From the NCBI GenBank assembly GCA_008694505.1, contig VZDJ01000034.1:5737132-5801131 (forward strand): 64,000 bases of DNA. The letters are read 5' to 3'. Below, in pieces: positions 34,219-46,463 of this stretch (positions within the stretch are counted from its first letter, which is position 1; the number at the start of each line of letters is the position of its first letter). This DNA comes from Cyanoderma ruficeps (taxonomy: Eukaryota; Chordata; Aves; Passeriformes; Timaliidae). The notes below the pieces were generated by a model. The model had not been told where the DNA came from. It searched no databases and was given only the letters and a program-made list of their open reading frames with translations. A program made the translations under genes and the position numbers.

Positions 34219-36143
34219 ACAGTGCAAGAGCTTCCACTGGGAATGTCTGCCAGGTCAGACATCACTCCAGCATCCCTCACAAAGGACCACAAGTCCCTCC
34301 CTTTTCCGCAGGAAGAGGCATTTCACAGCACTGCCTCACCCCAGAAATCCCTGATGCTCCTTTTGCAGGCTTCCCACTCCTGAGTTCAAGAAACGCTTCT
34401 CCCTTTGAGCTGCAGGGTAAAAGTGAAGCTGTTTAGCTCACCTCAAGCTCAGCACCATGTATTGTGCCTCAGTCAATTCAGTCAGCTCACCTGGAACACA
34501 AGGGTCAGCCCGTGGCCAGGTTTCACCATGGAAGTGCTGACTGCAGGGAGGAGAGGTCACAGCAGCACCGTCTGCTCAGACCTTTGCCCTCTGCCAAACA
34601 CGCAAATACCACGGTGGTATTTAACGAGCACACTGCCTTAAAGCTTTTCCTGCAGCATAATCTGCTGACAAGGTCACTGTCTCCCTTCAGGGGAAGCCAC
34701 ACTCTGCAGCTCCCCTGGCCTGCCCAGGAGCACTTACTCCAAGAGTAAGTTACAAGCCCCTGCCAGCTCTGAGGACCTTCTTCACTACCAGCTCAAGTCT
34801 AAGAAATCACCACTTATTCCTCATCCGACCCCATGGCCTGCACAGGGAATGCAGTACTCTCAACTGGAGATTACTCCAACTGAAAATTATTCACTAAGAG
34901 TCTTTTTTTATAGCCAACCCTACCACCAAAACCCATCCTTGTGAGCTATTCTGCAGCCACACTTCTCTAAAATCAATACAGGGTTAAGGCTGAGCACTGC
35001 AAGCACCTGAATGGAGATTTAAAAAAGCAACACTAAAGTTTAGCCATAGAAATAACAGCCCTAGTGAGTGTCCTATTACAGGCCTGCCACATTTATCAGT
35101 GGAAGCCTCTCTTGACACTTAAAGGTCCTTATGACCCTAACTCTCATACCACCAGTGCTCCCAAAAAAGATGAGACCTTTGAGTGCACTCTATCAGATCC
35201 CAACGTATTAATTCCCCTGCCAAAGCACTCCTAGAAACTGGACAAACGTGCACATTCCAACCCCGCTCCTTTGCACTCCACGGGGTATTAATTCACCTCT
35301 ACAACATGATCCAACGGGTTCTAAGGGATGCCTGGCAGGGAGAGCAAACCACGGACACGTTCAACCACTTTCGCCCTCCGTGTTTAGTAAGATGGAGGCC
35401 TGAAAGTGCGTTGGCTCAGCCCGTGGGTTTGGATGACAAACTTCACTACTTCCTGCCAGGCTCGGAGAGCCACGGCCCTACCCTGTGACTCAGCAGGCGA
35501 GTAACGGAGCAGGAGGGAGCCCAGGATCCTCTCCGGCGGCCCTGCACGAGGCAAAGGTGCTTTACAGGCAGCTAAACCTTTATCCACACCGGCACATCCA
35601 GGGGCTTCTCCCCACCGGCGCTGCCTCGGCACAACCGGCATTACCCGCTAAGAGACCTCAGGCACAGACGGGGTGCCAGCAAACGTTAAATATTTGAGAT
35701 GGGAAGCTGAAGGACATCCACTAAAGAGGGGAAGGTCCAAATCACCACACGCAATCCGAGAGCGACTGTTAATGATTAAAAGAAAGAGGTTAAACTCTGC
35801 CTTCGAGGATGCTTTGACCCATCACATCCCCCTGATTTTGCCCCCGTCGTGACCCACCATATTCCCCTGATTCCGGCCCTGCCTTGACCAACCGTACCTT
35901 CCCGGTTTTCAATCCCACCCCCGCACCCTGCCGGGGCTCAGGCGGCCGCAGGCCCTCCCTTCCCCGCCGGTGCCGCGGGAACACACAGCGGCCTGCATCC
36001 CCCGGGGACCACCGAGCCTCGGCCCAGCCCTTTCCCACGGGGACGGCTGGGGCTCCGTGGCCGCTACCCGGAGAAGGGAATCCGCGGCCTCTCGGCCCAC
36101 GGGGGGGGTGCTGAGCGAGAGGCGCTGCGGCCGCCGCACTCAC

Positions 36144-36205
36144 CGCTGTGCCGGCAGCCCCGCTCCGCAACCGCACCGCTGTCGCCGCCCCGGCTCTGAC
36201 TGAGA
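36144..36205 (-). other. ENO1: ENO1 non-coding exon 1
   Basis: Ends at the donor ACAGCG|gtgagt at 36144. The transcription start is estimated near 36200-36205, about 30 nt below the TATA-like element. ENO1 is known to have a short non-coding first exon with the ATG at the start of exon 2. Confidence 0.7.
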
Positions 36206-36339
36206 CCCAACGGCCGGGCGCCCGCCCGGCTATAGCCGCCCTCGCGCACAGGGCCCGCCCCCCGCCCGCGCCCATTGGCCCGCGCCGTCCCCCGCCGCGC
36301 TCCGATTGGCTGCGGCCGCCTCGCGCCAGCGGCGGGCCC

Positions 36340-36357
36340 GCGTGCGTGCGCTACGTG
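36340..36357. promoter_or_regulatory. ENO1: Cluster of three RCGTG hypoxia-response cores
   Basis: GCGTG at 36340-36344, GCGTG at 36344-36348 and ACGTG at 36353-36357 on the + strand, about 140 nt upstream of the ENO1 start. ENO1 is a classic HIF-1 target, and its mammalian promoter has a cluster of RCGTG sites. HIF elements work in either orientation. Functional use here is inferred. Confidence 0.5.
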
Positions 36358-36599
36358 CGGCCGGGCCGGGGCCTCGTGGAAAATCCCCGGCGAGGGGGCG
36401 GGGCCGGCACGGCCCAAGGGGGCGGGGGGGAGCGGGCGGGACCATGGGCAGCGGAACGGGGGGAGCAGGGAGGGAGCCGTGCGGGACCGGCATGGGGTGC
36501 GGGAATGGCCTGGATCGGGAGGGACCGCAGTCGGTTCCAAAAGCCGGCCCTGGGCAGCCACACCTCCCACTGTCCCAGCTTGCTCAAAGTCCCGTCTGT

Positions 36600-36895
36600 T
36601 CTGGCCTTAGGCACTTGTAGAGTTATCCTCCGTCCAAAGTTCTCTGGACATCCTGTGCCAGAGCATCACCACCCTCACAGGGAATTTATTCCGAATCTGC
36701 AATCTAAACCTGCCCTCCTTCAGTCCCCCTTGTCCTGCCACTACTTGGCCTTGTAAGCAATCTCTCCCCATCTCTTATGTTCTCTTTAGGCACTGAAAGA
36801 CCACAGTGAGGCTGCCCCAAAGCTTCTCTCCAGGCAGAACAATCCCAATTTCCTCAGCCTTTCCTCACAATTGTGTCCATGCGGACACTGTGTCC
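36600..36895 (-). mobile_element. CR1 fragment, reverse orientation
   Basis: Contains reversed CR1 blocks 'ctgccctccttcagtccccc', 'cttgtcctgccactacttgg', 'gaggctgccccaaagcttct' and 'ctctccaggcagaacaatcc'. This is the part of CR1 just inside the terminal region. Confidence 0.8.
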
Positions 36896-37015
36896 AATTC
36901 TGGGCTCTTCAGTAAAGAAAGACCACGAGCTGCTGGAGAGAGTCCAGGGGAGGCCATAAGGTCTGGAGCATCTCCCTGATGAGCAGAAGCTGCGGGAGAT
37001 GGGCCTGGGAGACTG
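36880..37015 (+). mobile_element. CR1 fragment, sense orientation, abutting the previous one
   Basis: 'gtgtccaattctgggctctt', 'gagagagtccaggggaggcc' and 'ctccctgatgagcagaagct' are CR1 sense blocks. They directly follow the reverse-oriented piece and so form a head-to-head pair. Confidence 0.75.
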
Positions 37016-37224
37016 AGGAGATGTGGGAATAAAGAGTAAACCTGGAAAGAGGAAGGTTGGAGTGGGTGTGTGTGTTTGTAATAGTTCCGAGGAAAGGTCA
37101 ATTACAAACGCAATAAATATTCACTCTGATTTTGAGGCGAATAACCACCACACTTCCTGGGGGCAGAAGGAGCACTAATGTGATGGGCTGTGACACATAC
37201 CAATGTGCCAGCAGGAACACAAAT

Positions 37225-37345
37225 GTTTTCCAAGTGGATGTGCAGCCGGGACAGTGGAAGGTGTGGAAGGTGTCCCTGCCCGTGGCAGGGGTAGGACGGG
37301 TTGATCTTTAAGGTCCCACCAACCCAAACCATTCTGTGTTCCGTC
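37225..37345 (+). mobile_element. CR1 3' end, sense orientation
   Basis: 'aggtgtccctgcccgtggca', 'gacgggttgatctttaaggt' and 'caacccaaaccattctgtgt' form a CR1 terminus. It may be the end of the element that starts at 36880, interrupted by about 200 bp of other sequence. Confidence 0.8.
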
Positions 37346-40300
37346 TGTGAGGATGTGGCAGTGCCCAGTTCACCCTGACTGCACCAACAAAGCCTTTCAT
37401 TGCTCACAGATCAGTGGAGTTTGTGCTCCTCCAGCCCTGCCTCGCCCTGCCAGCCCGTGCCTGATGTACCTTCCGGGCACATTTTTCTCTCCTTCCCGAG
37501 AACATCCCCTCGGGGCAAGCTTAAAGTCTAATAAAGAGCAAAGGAACTCTGCTGGACTGAGCTTCCCGAGGCATTCCAGAGTGCCCTGTGCCCCCAGGCT
37601 GGGACAGCAGCGTCCCCAGCAGGGAGGAGCCCTGTGCCAGCCTGGCTGCTGTGACTGTGTCCCGTGTCCCCGCTGTGTGTGGGGTTTGTGCTTTCCCTGC
37701 ACATCCCTGTGCCTGCACAGCCACGAATCAGGTCAGGGTGCTGCGGGGTTGTGCCCGGCTGGGATAAGGCACTACTGGGCAGGGGAAGCACTTGGAATTA
37801 AACCATCGCGGGTAGACGATTCTTTGAAGTGCCAGCCCTCCCCAAAACTGCACATTGTACCCCTTACGGCTGTGTCCTCGGCAGCACTGCCTTGTCCTGC
37901 AGCCTTACCCTTCCCGGTGTGAGGGCATGAGAGGGGAGCATTCCCTGTAAAAACACATTCCAGACGCTGGAAATCCTAAGGCTGGATTTTTATGCTGGTT
38001 AACTCCTGGCTTAGAGATGCTTCGCTATCCTTGCACTTCGTGAAAGTGCCTTTATTGCCGTGCAGGAAAATCACACAGAGGTGTCAAGTCTTATAATGAG
38101 CTAAAGAAAATGGAGCACAAGAAAGCCTGAGGCTGAGGGGAATTAAACATTGTAGTAGCCGAGCAAGGGCTGATGCTGAAGTACAGCAGGGTGCTCTTTG
38201 GAGACAAAACCTATTCTGAAAGGTCACAATTAGCATGGTGGGGGGCAGAAGTGGGGTTTAAAGCAAAGCCTCTGCCCGGAGCACTGAGCTCTTGCTCTAT
38301 TCCCATTAACCGAAACAAAGCGGTGGGGGAGAAACGGCTGTGGGAGACCAGCCTAAACCCCTCCTTTGTGAGAAAGAGCTCAGAACTTGTGAGGAGGACT
38401 TTAGGACTTGTCCCCTGGCTCTCTGTCCTTCCCTTGTGGGCACGGAGGCAGCACAGAGCAGATTTCCGGGGCTGGAGAGCGAGCTGCGAGCTTGTATTCC
38501 CCATCCTGGCCATGGACACCGTGCCAGGAGCCACCTGTGTTCTGCTGGCCCCGTGTCCCCAAGGAGGCACAGCCGGGGACACTGCAGGCAGCAGCAATCA
38601 GGCACCCCTGAGCACAGGCCTGGCACTGTTCAGGTGTTGGTTTAATTTTTTTCCTGGATCAGCAGTTTTAAAATCGCACTGTGCCGTACATGTTAAAATT
38701 AAACTCAGGGCTGATATTAAAAGTGCTGCTGCTCAGTCGTGCATCCTGCCTGATTTTTCTTTTTGTCTTCCTTCAAAGAGCATCCCCAAGGCTATGAGAG
38801 ATCTAGGAAGCGTGAGGTCCTTGGGAATCCAAGCTTGTTACCAGTTTATCAAATACTCAGGATGCTCATAAAATATTTCCCAGTTTGGAAGGGGACTGTA
38901 TAGCTAATGGGGTGGACACTGGGGACAGAGAGTTTGGGGACACATAAAGCCAGTGCTCCCATTCGACAGCCCACACAGGACCACTAACACAGCAGAGGAA
39001 CTGCTGATGGAGCAGATGGTGAAAAACCACCGGCACAGACCTGGCTCACAGGCATCCACCAGCCAGAAATGGAGAACGACTCTCAGGAGCAAAATCCCTC
39101 CACTGCAAGGCCCCACATTCCTCGTGCTTTCCAGGTAAAATCGGAAGTGTGATAAATACAATTTTTTTTTTGATTGCTTGCGACACACTGGTGAACACAC
39201 AGAAACCAGGCAGGACAACCTTTCCCTGCCCTGTCTGGAGCAGCTGGACAGGAGCCTCCTGAGTGTGAAATCGCTGGTTCAGGCAGCTCAGGGTGCCAAG
39301 GCAGGAGCAGAACCACCACAGATCAGGACTTGTTCGCGGTGCATTCAAGTGCTAATAACCATTCAGCAGCGCAGGGCACATTCCAGGGCGTGAGCACCTT
39401 GAAAGCACTTCCTGCACGCTCAGGGACTTCTCTCTCCCCCCAGTGCCTCCCAGAACACCTGAAGATGTGTCTGGGTGGCTGCGTGAGCACCTCCCGAGCT
39501 CCATCCGACACCTCGGCAAGTGCCAGCCTGTTGGTGTTGTGAGCAGGTTCCTTTGGGAGCTCTGTGTCTCAGGGAGCCAGGCTTGGCACCTCGCTCCAGC
39601 CCAGGTGGGATCTCCAGAGGGAAGCCGTCGTGACCTCTCTGTCACTCAGATTTCTGCTCTTCATTGACCCTGCAGATCCCGGTGTTTTCAAGGAACGTTC
39701 ATTGGAAAGGTAATGGCAGAGTCTGACTGATGTTCTCTCTGGGTATCTGTTAAGTTGTGGGATGACTGTTTAAGATGTTTTCTTGCGGGCATTCAGAACC
39801 TCCTCTGACTTTTCATCCCGTTTTCTGCCCTGCCTTTGTCTCACAGCTTCACGCTGCAGTGAGGCACCTTTAGGCACATGGATAGTGAAATGGCTGGAGG
39901 TGACAGACGTGGTGGCTTTCTTAATGCTCTCAACTTTCAGCAGGTTATCCTGTCTTCTCTTAGGGCTTTGGGGAAGGGCTGGTTAGTCCATGCTGGTTAC
40001 TGAGGGCACAGGTCTGTGTGCAGTGTGTGTGGGTCCATCACCAGCCTCCCTGAGCCCCCGAGGGCTGTGTGAGAACATCCTATTCTCACAGGATATTCTT
40101 TACTACTCTAAGTGCTAACCGAGCTTTACAACATCCATCCCCAGGTTGTTTGGAAGGGAACCAATGCACGAATCAGGGTGCTGATACCAGAGTGCATTTC
40201 CCAGGAGCTGATGGTCTGATGTGGTGATTTGTACAGAGGCTGAAAGCTTCTGGACCAGCTGGATATTAATTGCCAGGCGTTGTGGATCCAAAGGCCATAG

Positions 40301-42779
40301 CTGCTGGCTGCAACCATGCTGGAACCATGAAATAATCCTCTCTACAGGGGCCAGAGTGGAAGTCCTGCACTGCCTCTCACAGAGTGTCTGGGGCTCCTTG
40401 CTGAGTGGGATAGATTTCTCTTTGAAATATATCCCATTATAAAGGGGAAAGCAAGCTAGGAATTGATTAGCCATTTAGAAATTGTGTTTGATGTTTAGGG
40501 TTGGGGTTTTTTTGAATGATAACCTGAAAAAAAAAAAGGAGTAGTCCAATGACAACTCATCTGTTTCCTTCAAAAGTGCAAAATACTTATGTAAAGCACA
40601 AGACTTATCAAGCAGGATTCTCCTGCCACAGAACAGGTACAGCACAGACAGTGGGATTTAAATTTCCTTCATGTTTTCTTCCTGCCTTAAAGCTCAACCT
40701 CGTTCTCATGGGAAACACTTTCAGCTCCCATCATGACATTTAGCTCCTCAGAGCGCAGTGGTGATGAGCTGCTGGGAGAGGAGGGACTGTGGGCACTTTG
40801 CTCCTTCTGAAGGTACCTGCAATGACCTTGCCTGCAGAAAAAGCCACTGCAGAGCTGAGCAAGCAAACACTGGGGCACTGAGGACCTCGGGAAAGCAGGG
40901 ACTGGTTCCTTGGTCACTGAAACTGGGTGCATGTGTCCCCTGTTTGGATCTCAGTGCATCATCTCACTGAAGTTTGATTTATCAACAAAAGGAAGGGGCA
41001 TGTCTGGATTGGCACCAGAGACACCCGTGTCAAACAGCATCTCTGTCAAGGCTGCTCTGCTGCGTGGGCTAGAAGGGAAGGTCAAGGTGGCATCTCCTTG
41101 TAGTCACATTTCTTCAATTCCACCACTGCATTTCTTAATCCAAATCCACATCTGTGCCGCCTTCCCACCTTCCACATCTATCAGCAAAGTCCTCTGATGT
41201 TTTCAGAAAATCTCTGCAGAAGCTTTTTCCTCAGGCCAGGCCTCTGACAAAGGATCCCTTCCAAAGTCGCTCTGCTCCTGCTGGGATCTCTCAGCTTTCC
41301 CCATCTTTCCCCTTCTTTTGCCATGGACTTTTTTGCTGTTGGGAAAACAAGCACAACCCATCCCTCAGGTGTGGCCTCTTCATCAGGAGCTGCACCTTTG
41401 TGACCCCTTATGACTCAGCGGCTGCTCCTTGCCTTGGGGCTGAAGGTCCTGCACTCTGGTCCTGCAGCAGGTTCCCCACATGCCTGGAGGGCTGGTGGCC
41501 GTGCCTTTGGAGAGTGCTGTCCTTCCTGTGGGTGCTTTTGGGATGGCTGCATTGCCCTGCCCTGCTGAGCTGTGCAGGGGTTAATGGGTTCGTGCTTATG
41601 CAGCTTTTTGAAGATGAAAAGTGCCGTGGAAGGGCTCTGTTATTGTTACCTCCTATGAAGAGGTCTGTACCAGAACCCAACCGTATTGTGTTTGGCCACT
41701 GGATGTCACAGCTGCTCAACACACAATGCAGCTGAAAGCAGAAAGGAAAAGTGCTTAGCCAGCAATGGGCAGCAGCAGTTTCCAGAGCCTTTCCTTGTTC
41801 TCTGCACTGTGTTTGTTTGTTTGTTTAAGGGGCTTGGTGTCTTCTCCTCTGTTTGTGCACTGCTAATGTCGATTTTCAGAGAGATGGAGCAGCAGCTGTG
41901 CTTCCCCTGGCTGCCGTAACGCTGGGAGATGAGGGGCAAAGGGATATTTTTAAGGGGAGCAGTGCAGGTACATATCAAGCACTAATTACACCGTGAACAG
42001 GTACTGGCACACAGCCGCCAAGCTGCCTGTCACCGGGTTATTCCTTCTCTGTCCCTTCCAGTGCACAGCACAGAGCCCTGGGGTGAGGGAAACATTTCTC
42101 CAGGGCTCTCTCCGGACACAGCTCCTTCCATCCCCACGCTCAGACCACGTCCCAGTGCTCCTCACGCTCAATGCAATGGCAAGTTTGGCCTCCCCCTGAC
42201 TAATCCTGCCTTCCTGCTTTGCTCTCTTCCAAGGTCTCAAGCAGAGATCCAGAACATGAAATCCCCTTTCAGCAAAGTCTGTAGAGCAGCCCTAAAGAGA
42301 CATTACAAGGGCTGTAATGACATTTCCTGGAAATGAAAATGAAGAGGGATTATTTGACCATGTTCTCTCCTTTTTATAGCATCACATTGTCCTTTTCTCC
42401 ACCTTGGGGAAATGGCAGTGAAAGGCTGCTCCTGCCCGTGGTGCAGCGAGGTGATAACCACCCCAGAAGTGATGTGAACATTAAAAAGGGAAAACTATTT
42501 TAAGATAATCCAAGGGTTACAGCTGTAACTAAGAGTAATTGGCTGAAACTGAGCAAAAGAAAATTTAGGTTGACAATGAACTGCAGGTAGCTAATGCTGA
42601 GATCTGTTAGACCGTGAAATGGAATTCACAGAGGAAACCTCTCTGCTTTCAAATGGGCAAATCCTGCCTTTAGGAGCACTGGTGTAGATCTCTGGTGTCT
42701 GTCTCTGACTGCCTCAAAGCCCATTTCTTCCACAAAGCTCCAGCAGAATCATAAAGGTGTCTGAATTTATATCAGAAGA

Positions 42780-42870
42780 AGGTAAGAAGGTGTCCCTGCC
42801 CATGGCAGAGGGTTGGACGAGATATTCTTTAAGGTCCCTTCCAAACCAAACCATTCTGTGATTCTATGAT
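42780..42870 (+). mobile_element. CR1 3' end, sense orientation
   Basis: 'aaggtgtccctgcccatggc', 'ggacgagatattctttaagg' and 'accattctgtgattctatga' are the last 90 bp of a CR1 element, with the typical octamer-repeat end. Confidence 0.88.
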
Positions 42871-44189
42871 TAAATTTAGTGAAATACATCAAAATATTGT
42901 GTAAGATGAAGGAGGTCTAAAGGGATTGTGTGAACTGGAGAAATGAATTCCAGTGCTTTCCTACCTCTGTGATCTCTGTATGTACTTGAAAACCAGGGGG
43001 CAAAAAGGGAAGAAAAAAAGAAGAGCACGGGCAAAATTTCAAAGAAAAGGGGGCCAGTTTTGGAAATAAGATGTAGAAACATTACAGGAATTGTTGAATA
43101 AAAGAATCTCGTGTTTCAGTCCACACAGCTATTGTCAGCTTTCCTCATGGGTCTGGGCCTGCCAGCACTGGCTGATCTTTGCCTTTCATAAAATTTGTGT
43201 AGGCTCTGGATGCCTTCACTCATGCAGCACAACCTCAGCAGAGAGAGCTCTGTTTGAAGAGCTTTTAGACTGACTCAGAAAAGCCTGGATGGCCCGATTG
43301 AAGGCACTCTGTCCATCTCACTTCAAACATCCTGTTCCTGGTCAAATGTTTGCTGGGCTGGCAGTGATGCAGCTCTCCCTTCGAGCCCTGATGGAATTCC
43401 TGCTGGTTCAGAGGCAGAGGAGTTAACCCTTTCAAGTTCTGGGTCAAAGGAGCACTGAGGTTTGAGCCAGCTACTTCAATGCCACATCAAGGTTTCAGTG
43501 TGGCCACCAATACTCAGAATGTCAGACTGGAGCTGAGCTTTAGGCCAGCGAGGACAGAGAGAATAGCCTGGGAGAAGGAGGATTTAAAAGATGGCAAAGA
43601 GTCAGGGGAAGCTGCAGAGATGAAAGTGAAGTGCATGGAAGCCAATGATGTGGGATAAAAGGCTTATTTCCTACTGCAGTCCAGGCAGGGAGGGGGAAGG
43701 CTGAGGTCTGTGTGAAAGTTCCCTGCCTCTGGGAAGAAATCATGCCAAGAATATTCACGGCTGACACACACAACATCAGATATTCTCCCTGGCCGAATCT
43801 CAGTGCAGAGATGAGTCCTGTTCCTTCACTTGTGAGCCCCCAGCTCTCCTCAGGCACGGTGCTGCTGTGCTGCCTGGAGTTCCCAGGCACTGTGTCCATT
43901 CTTCTCTCCAGCAGTTCTGTCCAGGCAGCACAAGAGCTGAGCAAGACAAGGCTCAGGCATGCCAGGTTTAATACCACACACACTAAAGGAGCTCCAAGAA
44001 CCAGTGACCACTGGTTGATGGGGGCAATACTTTGTACAGGAGGAATTCCATAACACTCGGCTCATAGTTAGAAGCTCAATATCCTAATACATTTAAAGAA
44101 CTTAATTAAAATTATTGTTCTGGTGTAACCCCAAAACAAATTCACGCTTTGTGCCCTTAGTGAATCCTTTCCACGGATTGCTGTGTCTT

Positions 44190-44240
44190 CATAGAAACAC
44201 AGACTGGTTTGGGTTAGGAGGGACCTTAAAGACAATAATT
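44190..44240 (-). mobile_element. Very short CR1 remnant, reverse orientation
   Basis: 'catagaaacacagactggtt' and 'ggttaggagggaccttaaag' match the reversed CR1 tail. Only about 50 bp remains. Confidence 0.7.
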
Positions 44241-45033
44241 TGAGCTAATAGAAATATGGGTTTGGGATGTGCTGAGCACCAACAGCTCCTGCTGATGTCA
44301 AGTGAAATGTCACAAATGTTGCAAAAGCTCCATTAAAAATTAATTCACTGTCATCTCCAGTTTCCTGGCACTGGTACATTCCTGAATGGGCTTTATTTCA
44401 AGTCCTTTGTGCAGACTGGGCTGGCTGATCAATAGAGCCCAGGCAAGGGAAGCAGCTTGTCACCCTGTGACATCCATTTCCCCTGCTGCACTCAGGGGCA
44501 GGTGACAGGACAGGTGCTCCAGGGCAGAGGTGACCTCGCGTGCCTGACTCTTCCTCACGCCCTCCTGTGCTGCTGTGTGCAATCCTGAAGTGCAGAGAGG
44601 TATAAACCCCCAAAATTTCACCCTCAGCTAATTTCAAAGCCTATTTACACAACTGGATACACGAGGATTAAGAAGTGCATTGCAGGGCAGGTTTGCTTAG
44701 TTTGGTCCTTGCACAGTTCAGTGCAACCGTCAGAATAAATGACTTCTTCAGAGGAGAGAGGGAAAAAACACATTTGGTTAATCAGCTCAGTATTAATCAG
44801 CAGTTCCCAAAGACTAAATTTGCACTGCACAAACCAGCAACCCAGAAAAGACCTTTTTTATGTTACCAATTCACTTGCAAAGAATAAGATTTTGAGTAAA
44901 ATACCTCCTTGTGTTCTTCAGCACAGAAACCTGTAGCTCACCTGTGCCTCTTACTGTTGAATTGCTGTTATTATTCATAAAATCACAGAATGAGCAGACT
45001 GCCTGTGCTGCAGCATCTTGGGGCCTGTCCTGC

Positions 45034-45077
45034 CCAAACTGCCACCCAAACTGCCCCAAACTGCCCCAAACTGCCAC
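45034..45077. repeat. Short tandem repeat, 'ccccaaactg' units
   Basis: Four imperfect 10-11-bp units with the core 'cccaaactg'. Confidence 0.7.
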
Positions 45078-46345
45078 ACCGTGTCTTGCCTCCTGTGCAG
45101 CTCAGCCTGACTCTCACCCCAGACTCACCTCGGTTGCTGCCACCTGGCTGAGTGGCTGAAAATCACCTCGTTCCTGAAAATAATTGCCAATTTTACCGCA
45201 AGTGGCAGGGACAGAAGTGCTGAGATTTCACTGATCTGAGCTTTCTTGCCTCGTGTTTAATATTGCTGCCTGTCACCTAAACCCAAGAGCCCAGCTATGC
45301 TGCTTGTGTTGGAATCTCCAGTTCTTTTCCACGGAAGGTAAAGAATTCCATTCCTGGGGAGATTTCTGCTCCCCTTTTGTTTTGAAACCATGGGTTTAGG
45401 AGCTGGGGGCCAGGGCTGGAAGAAAGGGCTGCCAGCAGTGTGTCATTCCTGAGGGAGGAGGAGGAGGAGGTTTTTCAAAGGGAATGGCATTTGCCTGGTG
45501 ACAGGATACAAAAAGGCAGGGAGAGAATCCATGGTCTGTTCCCTATTCTGCCAAATGACTTTTACTGGACCAGGGACAAGTATTTGCTTGGGACATTTTT
45601 TAAGGAAATCAAGTGTCTGGAGAGATACAGGAGTCCACAAGAGCATTTAGACACCTGTCACCTGCTAGTTTTTATTTGAATTCCTGTACATTTTTTGAAA
45701 AGCCATCCAGGGTTTCAGTCTCTTGTACTGTGCCTGCATCTTTCAAGTCTAAATAGTTTTTGAGAGCTCTGAATTTTTCAAAGGTTGCAAATCTCTCCCA
45801 TTCAAAACTAGATTTTCAGTGATGAGGGAAGGTGTTGAAAGCAAAATGCTTTGAATGCTACGGCTCAGGGATGTGGAGTGCTTTTAAACCCAGTCTCAGG
45901 AGTGTCTGATTTTCAGAGGAGTTAAGTGTCTACAGTTTTGATTTCTGGCAGGATTGTGAATGCTCTGCACTTTTGAAATCCAGTCCTCTGAATGCCTCCT
46001 GCCTTTGGCTCCTTGCTCTGTGTAAAGGGAAGCAGGTCTGAGCCCCGGGCTGGGCGGTTTTTGCTTACAAAGCTCTGTTGAGCCCATTCATCAGGAATGA
46101 ATGGACAGGAAAAGGGGGCAGAGCTGCCCAGGGGTCAGACAGAGACCCGAGGGCATCAGCCCTGACCATCGGGGGAAACCTGTTCCCTCCGCGGGGACAG
46201 CTCAGCCAAACGGGGCCCTGGAGCTGACTGGCCAAACCGATTATCTGCGCCGCTGTCACTGCCTGGGCAGGGTGAGGAGGAGGGCAGGAGGGGGGCTGGA
46301 AAGGCCAGAGCTGGAGGAAATCAGCATTGGGGCTTGCTGAGGGTT

Positions 46346-46353
46346 TTTAAAGC
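46346..46353 (+). promoter_or_regulatory. CA6: TATA-like element of CA6
   Basis: 'tttttaaag' lies about 40 nt upstream of the chosen ATG and would set a start near 46377 with a very short 5' UTR. The alternative is that ctgcag at 46370-46375 is an acceptor after an unseen 5' exon. Confidence 0.35.
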
Positions 46354-46390
46354 ACTCTCTCCCCTTGGCTGCAGGTCCAACAAGGCGCTG

Positions 46391-46463
46391 ATGGCAGCGC
46401 TGCTGCTGCCCCTGCTCCTGGCGCCCCTCAGCCACTGCCACCAGGTGTCCTGGACATACCAAG
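46391..46463 (+). CDS. CA6: CA6 exon 1, signal peptide
   Basis: 73 coding nt ending CAAG|gtaaaa. Encodes [20 protein letters not shown] and WTYQ, a short hydrophobic secretion signal followed by the WTY motif that opens the CA domain. Confidence 0.9.

Larger units (their letters stand above)
32565..36143 (-). other. ENO1: ENO1 intron 1
   Basis: 3.6 kb between the non-coding first exon and exon 2. It holds CR1 pieces of opposite orientation at 32590-32735 and 33985-34218 and otherwise unique sequence. No other exon was found. Confidence 0.85.
35900..36480. promoter_or_regulatory. ENO1: ENO1 CpG-island promoter
   Basis: GC- and CpG-rich block around ENO1 exon 1. On the minus strand, upstream of the exon, are a TATA-like ctatag at 36230-36235, CCAAT boxes at 36274-36278 and 36305-36309 (about 70 and 100 nt before the expected start), several GC boxes (36250-36270 and 36394-36405) and a cluster of hypoxia-element cores at 36340-36357. 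Confidence 0.8.
36500..46350. other. Intergenic region between ENO1 and CA6
   Basis: The 5' ends of both genes face this 10-kb space. It contains CR1 pieces (36600-37345, 42780-42870, 44190-44240), a short 'ccccaaactg' repeat at 45034-45077, a T9 run near 39161, and unique sequence. Open frames up to 232 aa (38173-38871) show no recognisable protein features. Confidence 0.7.

Noticed and set aside
38173..38871. 232-codon open frame on the + strand between ENO1 and CA6
   Set aside because: Low-complexity composition, no recognisable motif, no promoter or poly(A) context.
41154..41735. 193-codon open frame on the + strand
   Set aside because: Trp/Cys/Leu-rich chance translation with no family resemblance.
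44978..45030. CR1-like 'aaaatcacagaatgagcaga'
   Set aside because: Only the first 20 bases fit. The rest runs into a local tandem repeat.
46334..46390. Upstream in-frame ATG for CA6
   Set aside because: It would place the TATA-like element inside the coding region and put 19 charged and mixed residues before the signal peptide.
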